Shown: piece after piece, positions 1-5,230 of the stretch
Layout: each line of letters opens with the position of its first letter
How positions within the stretch are numbered: position 1 is the stretch's first letter
NCBI GenBank assembly: GCA_937916565.1
Contig: CALFSR010000187.1
Location: 1-5,230, forward strand
Direction: 5' to 3'
DNA length: 5,230 bases
DNA from: an uncultured Bacillota bacterium
GTDB taxonomy: Bacteria > Bacillota > Limnochordia > Limnochordales > ZCTH02-B6
Notes under the pieces: generated by a model
Databases searched by the model: none
The model's input: the letters and a program-made list of their open reading frames with translations, nothing else
What the model was told of the DNA's origin: nothing
Program-made: the position numbers and the translations under genes

Positions 1-285
1 CCGGCGCTGCCGGCAGAAAGTTGGTGCCTGCCGCAAGGCAGGGCGGCGCAAGCCGACGGATGCGAAACCGACCCACGCGGCCGGGATTAGCTGTAAAAGG
101 GCCATAGAGACGAGCCGCTCCGGCAACGGGGCGGGTGGAACGTGGTAACCCCCACCACCGAGCAACCCCAAATAGGCTCCGCAAGGAGCGGGTAGGGGGC
201 AGCCTCCCGTGGGAGGCCGTCCGGCATCCGCCGGGCGAGATAGATGGCCATCGGAAACAGAATCTGGCTTACGGTCACACCTGCT
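1..285 (+). ncRNA. rnpB: RNase P RNA (A type), 5' end cut off by window
   Basis: Catalytic RNA of ribonuclease P, which with the RnpA protein removes 5' leaders from pre-tRNAs. Seen in the sequence: the conserved core AGCAACCCCAAATAGG (161-176), followed by GGGTAG (190-195), then GAGATAGATGG (237-247), and the P4 3' strand/CR-V block ACAGAATCTGGCTTA (257-271). These match the order and wording of the 3' half of type A RNAs such as that of E. coli. Hairpins agree: CCTGCC-GCAA-GGCAGG (27-42, P9-like), CCGCTCC/GGGGCGG (115-134, P13-like), GCTCC-GCAA-GGAGC (176-189, at the P15 position) and an 8-bp stem 218-237 at the P18 position. The 5' block with GAGGAAAGTCC (CR-I) is absent, so roughly the first 100-130 nt lie before the window. 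The exact 3' end is uncertain (about 278-290), because its P1 partner strand is missing. A terminator follows directly. Confidence 0.93.
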
Positions 286-291
286 CGAGCG

Positions 292-342
292 CACGCTCCC
301 GCACCGGCCCTCGCGGCCGGCACGGGAGCGTGAATCATTTTT
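292..342 (+). terminator. Rho-independent terminator of rnpB
   Basis: A 10-bp perfect outer stem, CACGCTCCCG (292-301) with CGGGAGCGTG (323-332), encloses an inner 6-bp stem, CCGGCC (304-309) with GGCCGG (315-320). A short spacer and a run of five T (338-342) follow. The hairpin sits just after the 3' end of rnpB and points the same way. On the opposite strand it lies immediately after the Nudix stop codon but has no T run there, so it would work poorly as a terminator for that gene, though it could stabilise its mRNA 3' end. Confidence 0.85.
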
Positions 343-823
343 CGAGGTCGCGCGCACCGTCCGCCAGGTAAAGCACATAAGAGAGGTGCTCGGGCAGCCC
401 TTCGGGCCGGTAGGCGTGCCGCGGCAGGCAGGTCCCGGGATACGTGAGGGCCGTGCGAGCGATCTCACGGGACAGACCCATCACCGGCGTCAGCCGTTCG
501 AGCTCGCTCAAAGACACAAACCGGGCGTCCAGCACTTCTCCGGACTGCACCCGCAGTTCGCCCCCGGCGTAGTCCAGCAAAAACGCGACGACGATGTCCC
601 CGCCCCGCTCCCGAAGGCCGAGCAGCCCGCGGACGCGGCCGGTGATTCCTGTTTCCTCCTCCAGCTCCCGCACGACGGCGCCGGCCAGCGTCTCTCCGGG
701 CTTCACGTAGCCGCCCGGCACGAACCAATGCCCCTCTCCCTTGCCGTAGCGGTTGTTGTACGCCTGCTGGACCATAAGGACGCGCCCGTCCCGCACCAGG
801 GCGCCGCATACGCCGACCGACAC
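335..823 (-). CDS. Nudix hydrolase
   Basis: Probably hydrolyses a nucleoside diphosphate linked to another moiety, in the cytoplasm with Mg2+; the substrate cannot be read from the sequence. With the GTG start at 823 the product is 162 residues, a normal size for a single-domain Nudix protein. The complete Nudix box Gx5Ex7REUxEExGU is at residues 38-60 (G38, E44, R52, E53, E56, E57, G59), preceded by strand VSVGVCGALV and a W-F-x-P-G-G turn. The frame stays open back to a TTG at 982, which overlaps apgM by 11 bp. The extra 53 residues are Arg/Cys-rich, resemble no domain I know and use more A/T in third positions. The GTG at 823 begins right at the first Nudix strand and has a G run (832-837) 8 nt upstream, so I prefer it. 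The gene is convergent with rnpB; its TGA stop (335-337) abuts the rnpB terminator hairpin. Confidence 0.88.
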   Translation of the reverse strand: MSVGVCGALVRDGRVLMVQQAYNNRYGKGEGHWFVPGGYVKPGETLAGAVVRELEEETGITGRVRGLLGLRERGGDIVVAFLLDYAGGELRVQSGEVLDARFVSLSELERLTPVMGLSREIARTALTYPGTCLPRHAYRPEGLPEHLSYVLYLADGARDLEK

Positions 824-831
824 AGGCTTTT

Positions 832-837
832 CCCCCC
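832..837 (-). promoter_or_regulatory. Possible ribosome binding site of the Nudix gene
   Basis: GGGGGG on the minus strand, 8 nt before the GTG at 823. It can pair with the 16S rRNA tail only with a G-U wobble, so it is a moderate Shine-Dalgarno. It is the main argument for the shorter Nudix start, since no comparable site precedes the TTG at 982. Confidence 0.4.
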
Positions 838-971
838 GCCCCGCCCGCGCATAACCGGCCCGCCGGCCGCGCAAGCTGTAGCTGCAACGGTGAGAAACCA
901 GCCGCCGTGACTGTACCTGCGGACATGGCTTGCAGTTTGAGTCCACCGGCGGGCAGGCACCGTTGCTCTTT

Positions 972-2177
972 TTATGCCCCAAACTTCTTCAGCCGCAAGG
1001 CGTTTGCCAGCATAAGCCCCATCAGATCCTGGGAGCGGACAAAGCCCAAGGTGCCCCTGGTGCACGCGGTTTCACCGAAACCGTCCAGCCATGGGTTGGG
1101 CCGCACCCAGCGGGACGAGAGCAGGACCGGCACCGGGTGCCAGCTGTGGGCCCGCAGCGCCGCAGGTGTCGAGTGATCGCCCGTCACCACCAGCACGTCG
1201 GGATTGAGCGCCAGGAGCTCGGGCAACAGTTCGTCCACCGCTTCGATCTCCCGGACCTTGCGCTCGAAGTCGCCGTCCTCCCCGGCCGCGTCCGTTCCCT
1301 TGACGTGGATAAAGAAGTAGTCGAAGTCGTTCCACGCCTGCTTGATAGCGGCCAGCTGGTCCGCGAATCCTTTGCCTGCGGGGAGCTCCTTCATGCCGAC
1401 CAGCTTGGCAAGCCCCCGGTACATCGGATACACGGCCAACACTGCGGCCCGCAGCTTGTACAGCTCGCCGAAGCTCGGGATCACCGGCAGGCGGCCAAAG
1501 CCGCGCAGCAGGATCGTGTTGGCCCGCGGCTCGCCGGCGAGCAGCCGGTTGGCCTCCGCGATGAACCCGTTGACGAGGTCGGCCATGGGCTCCGCTTCAG
1601 GTGCGAGGGCTCGCGCCGGAAGCGGAGGCCGGCCCGTCACCTGCGGGTCGGTGTCGGTGATGTGCTCCGACAACCCCTCCCCGCGCCAGACGATGACGGC
1701 GCGGTGCTGCATCTCCGGCTCGACGACGACTTCCACCCCCGGCAGCCGGATCTCGGCCAGCCGCCGGCATAAAGGTGCAGCCTCCTCCGTCGGGATGCGC
1801 CCGGCGCGGCGATCGGTGATGACGCCGTCCTGCATGGTGGCGAAGTTGATCCGGCATGCGACGTCCCCGGGACCAACGTCCAGGCCGACGCCAACCGCCG
1901 ACAACACCCCCCGGCCGATCTGATAGCGCACCGCATCGTACCCAAAGAGGGCTAGGTGGGCGGGCGCGCTGCCCGGCGTCACGCCGGGGGCGATGGGTGT
2001 CGTCAGCCCGGCGGAGCTACGGCGCGCGAGCGCATCCAAGTTGGGCGTACGGGCCGTCTCGAGTTCCGTCAGGCCGGTCTCCGGATGCGGCAAACCGCCG
2101 AGGCCGTCGAGGACGAGCAGCACCATCTTTGTCTCAGCCGGCGTGGCCAGCTGCTGGAGCAGCTCGATAGTATCCAT
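972..2177 (-). CDS. apgM: 2,3-bisphosphoglycerate-independent phosphoglycerate mutase, archaeal type (aPGM)
   Basis: Interconverts 3- and 2-phosphoglycerate in glycolysis and gluconeogenesis without a bisphosphoglycerate cofactor, in the cytoplasm. It belongs to the alkaline-phosphatase-like metalloenzyme superfamily. With the ATG at 2177 it has 401 residues, the usual aPGM length (about 400-415) and shorter than classical bacterial GpmI (about 510). Visible motifs: VLLVLDGLGG with metal ligand D24; TPNLDALA (44-51); TPGSAPAHLALFGYD (67-81) with S70 at the position of the phosphorylated serine; HVKGTDAAGEDGD (291-303) and TGDHSTP (332-338) with D334/H335, then HSWHPVPVLL (344-353), all in the metal-site regions of the family. 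An ATG two codons upstream (2183) is in frame but lies only 1 nt from the GGGAGG box, while 2177 has 7 nt, so 2177 is the better start. Divergent from bchH and upstream of the Nudix gene. The frame is intact. Confidence 0.94.
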   Translation of the reverse strand: MDTIELLQQLATPAETKMVLLVLDGLGGLPHPETGLTELETARTPNLDALARRSSAGLTTPIAPGVTPGSAPAHLALFGYDAVRYQIGRGVLSAVGVGLDVGPGDVACRINFATMQDGVITDRRAGRIPTEEAAPLCRRLAEIRLPGVEVVVEPEMQHRAVIVWRGEGLSEHITDTDPQVTGRPPLPARALAPEAEPMADLVNGFIAEANRLLAGEPRANTILLRGFGRLPVIPSFGELYKLRAAVLAVYPMYRGLAKLVGMKELPAGKGFADQLAAIKQAWNDFDYFFIHVKGTDAAGEDGDFERKVREIEAVDELLPELLALNPDVLVVTGDHSTPAALRAHSWHPVPVLLSSRWVRPNPWLDGFGETACTRGTLGFVRSQDLMGLMLANALRLKKFGA

Positions 2178-2184
2178 CGGCATT

Positions 2185-2190
2185 CCTCCC
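2185..2190 (-). promoter_or_regulatory. Ribosome binding site of apgM
   Basis: GGGAGG on the minus strand, part of a longer GGGGGAGGA. It is 7 nt before the ATG at 2177 and 1 nt before the alternative ATG at 2183. The spacing decides in favour of 2177. Confidence 0.75.
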
Positions 2191-2231
2191 CCTTTTGCGG
2201 TATCATTTCTCCGATGCTACCGCCCACGCCT

Positions 2232-2256
2232 CTTGCCGGAGGACTGGTCCGGCAAG
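2232..2256. promoter_or_regulatory. Perfect 9-bp inverted repeat between apgM and bchH
   Basis: CTTGCCGGA (2232-2240) and TCCGGCAAG (2248-2256) are exact reverse complements separated by 7 nt. It lies in the only divergent intergenic region of the window, ending 44 nt before the bchH start. It may be an operator for a dimeric regulator, with arm centres 16 nt apart, or a stable leader hairpin in the bchH mRNA. A T-rich run (TTTTTGTTT, 2267-2275) follows, but 10 nt after the stem, so it is not a standard intrinsic terminator. No good -35/-10 pair was found around it. An isolated -10-like TATCAT at 2201-2206 on the + strand has no matching -35. Confidence 0.5.
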
Positions 2257-2289
2257 CGGCGAAGGGTTTTTGTTTGGGTCGTCTTGACG

Positions 2290-2295
2290 AGGAGG
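2290..2295 (+). promoter_or_regulatory. Ribosome binding site of bchH
   Basis: A consensus AGGAGG with a 5-nt spacer to the ATG at 2301. It fixes the start of the large + strand reading frame, and the N-terminal domain of the family begins immediately after it. Confidence 0.85.
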
Positions 2296-2300
2296 ACCGT

Positions 2301-5230
2301 ATGTTGCTGCGCTGTTTTTACGTCGTGGCCGAGGCCCAGCTGGTGCCGACCTTGCGCCAGGCCGTGCGCCTGCTCCAGGCTGCGGAGCCTTCGGTGCCTG
2401 TAGCGTTGGACGGCTGTACGGCAGAGGAACTGGCGTCCATGGACCGGGCCGAGCTGGAGCGCCGCCTTGCGGCCGCGGACGTCTTCATCGGATCCATGCT
2501 CAACAGCGAGCGGGAAGTCGCCATCCTGGTCGATCTGCTTGCCCGCGCCCGCCCGCCGGTCACATTCGTGTTTGCGTCACAGCCGGAGCTTATGGCGCTC
2601 TCCCGCCTGGGCGGCTTTGACGCGCAAGAGTGGGTGCGCGATCCGGCGAGGCTTTACGCCTTCGCCCAACGCCTGGCTTCGGCCGGAACGCCGGCCCCTC
2701 CGTCGCTGCCGGCGCTCCTTGGCATGCTGCCGAGGCTAGCGCTCCGGCTCGAGCGGGCCGCGCTCGGAGAAGCGTGGCCTTACGCCATGGCCGGCCTGTA
2801 CTGGCTCAACGCTTCGCCGGACAACTGGCGGCGCCTGCTCCTGCACCTGGCCACCCACCACCCCGCGTATTTAGGCCGGTTCGTGCCCGAGGAGCCGGAG
2901 ATCTTTCCCGACGTGGCGCTGTGGCACCCGCGGGCCGGGCGGTATTTCTCGACGTACGAGGAGTACCGGGATTGGTACGGGCGCTTTCGCGGCGCAGCGG
3001 GTGGACGGCGCCCCGTGGTCGGCGCCATCGTGTTTCGCCAGTACGTGACCGGCGGCGCAACGCGCCATTATGAGGCGGTCATCGCGGCCCTGGAGGCGGA
3101 GGGCATTGACGTAGTCGCCGGGTTTGGAGGCCTGGACAACCGGCGGCTGGTCGACGGTCTCCTGCGCCCCGCGGGCGTGGAGTTGCTCCTCAACTTGACC
3201 GGTTTCAACCTGATCGGATCCATGGGGCGGCCCCAGCCGGAGCAGGCGGTCGACCTTTTGCGGCAGCTGGACATCCCTTATCTTGTGCCCTTCCCCCTTT
3301 TGTTCCAGACGCAGGCGCAGTGGGAAGCGGACCCGGTCGGCCTTGCGCCCATGCAGACGGCGCTGCAGGTGGTGTTGCCGGAGCTTGAGGGTGCCATCGA
3401 ACCGCGGGTGTTCGCGGCCAAGGCCCCGGACGGCGATTTCGTGCCGATCCCGCCCCTCGTATCGGCTCTTGCCCGGCGCGTGCGGCGGTGGATCGAGCTG
3501 CGGCGCAAGCCGCCCGCAGAGCGCCGGGTGGCGATCACCATCTTCAGCTTTCCACCGGATAAGGGCAGCGTGGGCAGCGCGGCGTACCTGGACGTCTTCC
3601 GCTCACTCTACAACCTGCTCGCGGCTATGGCCGAGCAAGGTTACCAAGTGGAGCTGCCCGCCGATCCCAAGGCTTTGATGGAGCTTGTTCTCGGCGCGGA
3701 CGAGGCGCTGCCGGGGGCACCTTCCATCGCCGTGGCGGACCGGCTCCCGGTCGGCGAATACCGGAAGCTGGTGCCGGGGGCGGATCGCATCGCCCGCAAC
3801 TTCGGCCCGCCCCCGGGTTTGATCGACACCGACGGTTCAAGCATTCAGATCCGCGGCCGCGCGCTCGGCCAGGTGTTCATCGGGGTCCAGCCGGGATTCG
3901 GGTACGAGGGCGACCCGATGCGGCTTCTGTTCGCGCCCGACGCCACCCCCTCCCACAGCTTCGCCGCCTACTACGCGTGGCTTGAGCACGTGTGGGGCGC
4001 TGATGTGGTGCTGCACATGGGCACGCACGGGGCGCTCGAATTCATGCCCGGAAAACAGCTCGGGCTCACCCCCGCCTGCTGGCCGGCGGCGCTCATCGGC
4101 GAGCTGCCCCACGTGTACTTCTACTCGATGAACAATCCGTCGGAGGCGACCATCGCCAAACGGCGCAGCAGCGCCGTCACGGTGACTTACCTAAGTCCAC
4201 CATTGCGTGAGGCGGGATTGTACAAGACGCTCCTCACCCTGGAGGACGCGGTGGCGGCCTGGCGCGCCGCCCGGGGTGAAACCGAACGACGCCACGCGTG
4301 GGACACGATGCGTGCCCTGGCCGGGGAGGCGCAGATTGACGCCGATGTGCCGCCGCCGGCCGCGGACGAGCCGCCCGCAGCGTACGTCGAGCGTCTCGCG
4401 GGCTACCTCGGCACGCTGAAAGAGCGACTAATCCCCGTGGGCCTGCACGTCGCCGGTGAGCACGTGACCGAAGCCGAGGCGGAGGAGTTTCTCTGGGCCG
4501 CGCTCATGCACCCGCGGCCCGAGGAGGGCGTCCCTGCTCTGCCCGAACTCGTCGCTCGGGAGTCCGGCGCGGACTGGAGCAGCCTGCCTCCGGGTGACCC
4601 GCGGCGGGACGAGATCACCCGGGCGGGCCGCAGCCTCGTGCGTCGTCTGGTTCAAAACCCGCAGGACCCGGTGCCGGCCGACGGCGCCTTCCAACACCGC
4701 CCGGCAAGCCCCGAGTGGCAGGTGCTGGCCCGCTTCGCGGGCGATTTTGTCACGCGTCTAAAATCCGCCAACGAGATCCCCGCGCTGCTGGCCGCGCTGG
4801 GCGGCCGCTACGTTCCGCCGGCGCCCGGGGGCGATCCCGCCCGGGTGCCGGCAGCCTTGCCCACCGGCCGCAACCTGCATGCGCTGGACCCCCACCGCAT
4901 CCCGTCGGCGGTCGCCGTCGCCCGGGCGCGGCCGGTCGCCGCCCAGCTGCTCCGCCGCCTCAAAGAGCGGGATGGACGGTGGCCCGAGACCATCGCGTGC
5001 GTGCTTTGGGGGACGGACAACATCAAGACCCAGGGCGAGGGCGTCGCGCAGGTGCTGGAGCTGATCGGCGTCCGCGCCCTGCCCGACAGCCTCGGCCGCA
5101 TGACGCGCCTGGAACTTGTGCCCTTGCAGGAGCTCGGCCGGCCGCGGATCGACGTGGTCCTGACGGTTTCCGGCATCTTCCGGGACATTTTCCCCAGCGT
5201 CATGGAGCTGCTCGACCGGGCCGTGCGGCT
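2301..5230 (+). CDS. bchH: Magnesium chelatase subunit H (BchH/ChlH-type class I chelatase large subunit), 3' end cut off
   Basis: Large porphyrin-binding subunit of an ATP-dependent chelatase that, with the AAA+ subunits BchI and BchD, inserts Mg2+ into protoporphyrin IX, the first committed step to (bacterio)chlorophyll. The frame is open for 976 codons to the window edge; family members have about 1,190-1,330 residues, so roughly 200-350 are missing. Residues 1 to about 150 match the BchH-type N-terminal domain (DUF3479), not typical CobN. The CobN/Mg-chelatase domain follows: FSFPPDKGSVGSAAYL (415-430), HMGTHGALEFMPGK (572-585, including E580 in the conserved active-site segment), LPTGRNLHALDP (853-864), VLWGTDNIKT (901-910) and GRPRIDVV near 944-951. 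These are family signatures of BchH/ChlH. No frameshift or missing motif is seen. Divergent from apgM. Magnesium specificity is inferred from overall likeness; a cobalt chelatase role cannot be excluded because no partner genes are visible. Confidence 0.92.
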   Translation, partial: MLLRCFYVVAEAQLVPTLRQAVRLLQAAEPSVPVALDGCTAEELASMDRAELERRLAAADVFIGSMLNSEREVAILVDLLARARPPVTFVFASQPELMALSRLGGFDAQEWVRDPARLYAFAQRLASAGTPAPPSLPALLGMLPRLALRLERAALGEAWPYAMAGLYWLNASPDNWRRLLLHLATHHPAYLGRFVPEEPEIFPDVALWHPRAGRYFSTYEEYRDWYGRFRGAAGGRRPVVGAIVFRQYVTGGATRHYEAVIAALEAEGIDVVAGFGGLDNRRLVDGLLRPAGVELLLNLTGFNLIGSMGRPQPEQAVDLLRQLDIPYLVPFPLLFQTQAQWEADPVGLAPMQTALQVVLPELEGAIEPRVFAAKAPDGDFVPIPPLVSALARRVRRWIELRRKPPAERRVAITIFSFPPDKGSVGSAAYLDVFRSLYNLLAAMAEQGYQVELPADPKALMELVLGADEALPGAPSIAVADRLPVGEYRKLVPGADRIARNFGPPPGLIDTDGSSIQIRGRALGQVFIGVQPGFGYEGDPMRLLFAPDATPSHSFAAYYAWLEHVWGADVVLHMGTHGALEFMPGKQLGLTPACWPAALIGELPHVYFYSMNNPSEATIAKRRSSAVTVTYLSPPLREAGLYKTLLTLEDAVAAWRAARGETERRHAWDTMRALAGEAQIDADVPPPAADEPPAAYVERLAGYLGTLKERLIPVGLHVAGEHVTEAEAEEFLWAALMHPRPEEGVPALPELVARESGADWSSLPPGDPRRDEITRAGRSLVRRLVQNPQDPVPADGAFQHRPASPEWQVLARFAGDFVTRLKSANEIPALLAALGGRYVPPAPGGDPARVPAALPTGRNLHALDPHRIPSAVAVARARPVAAQLLRRLKERDGRWPETIACVLWGTDNIKTQGEGVAQVLELIGVRALPDSLGRMTRLELVPLQELGRPRIDVVLTVSGIFRDIFPSVMELLDRAVR

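Noticed and set aside
1..285. Possible cobalamin riboswitch, considered because of the chelatase gene nearby
   Set aside because: The conserved blocks match RNase P RNA in order and spacing, and the element points into a terminator, not toward bchH.
209..910. Open frame of 233 codons on the + strand across the Nudix gene
   Set aside because: It is antisense to a gene with a complete Nudix box, is rich in Arg/Pro/His, and overlaps rnpB and its terminator. It is a product of high GC content.
930..1772. Open frame of 280 codons on the + strand across apgM
   Set aside because: It is antisense to apgM, has no ribosome binding site and no recognisable domain, with the His/Arg/Gln-rich composition typical of a shadow frame.
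2241..2275. Intrinsic terminator or attenuator formed by the inverted repeat and T run before bchH
   Set aside because: The T run begins 10 nt after the stem and is interrupted by G, so it does not fit a standard terminator. Kept only as an inverted repeat.
2178..2300. Riboswitch or clear sigma-70 promoter upstream of bchH
   Set aside because: No cobalamin-box-like sequence was seen. TATCAT (2201-2206) resembles a -10 box but has no -35 partner at 16-18 nt; on the minus strand TAGCAT (2219-2214) also lacks a -35.
2301..5230. Annotation as CobN of the aerobic cobalt chelatase
   Set aside because: The DUF3479-like N-terminus and the wording of the signature motifs fit BchH/ChlH better. The cobalt option is kept as a caveat on function only.

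Overview
This is a high-GC bacterial window, roughly two-thirds G+C by eye, with one structured RNA and three protein genes. An RNase P RNA of the A type marks it as bacterial. The other genes are a Nudix hydrolase, an archaeal-type phosphoglycerate mutase (aPGM) and a BchH/ChlH-type chelatase subunit. These suggest a deep-branching or thermophilic high-GC bacterium, such as a clostridial/Limnochordia-like or Chloroflexi-like lineage. The sequence alone does not settle the phylum.

Layout from left to right: positions 1 to about 285 hold the 3' two-thirds of rnpB on the + strand; its 5' part lies outside the window. A strong intrinsic terminator (292-342) follows. It runs into the 3' end of the convergent Nudix gene (335-823, minus strand). 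A gap of about 148 bp (824-971) shows no convincing gene or promoter, although the Nudix frame stays open through it. Next is apgM (972-2177, minus strand). A divergent intergenic region (2178-2300) contains a perfect 9-bp inverted repeat and the ribosome binding sites of both flanking genes. From 2301 a bchH/chlH-like gene runs on the + strand and leaves the window at 5230 after 976 codons.

How the genes relate: apgM and the Nudix gene face the same way and could share a transcript, but nothing links their functions. ApgM is central glycolysis/gluconeogenesis. The Nudix protein probably cleans up or processes nucleoside-diphosphate derivatives. BchH is the porphyrin-binding subunit of an ATP-dependent class I chelatase, which needs ChlI/BchI and ChlD/BchD partners not present here. 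If the genes beyond 5230 are bch genes, the organism may be phototrophic; if they are cob genes or absent, this subunit may serve a cobalt chelatase. No CRISPR array, insertion sequence, tRNA or riboswitch was recognised. The least ordinary signals are the reduced P15 region of the RNase P RNA and the inverted repeat just upstream of bchH.
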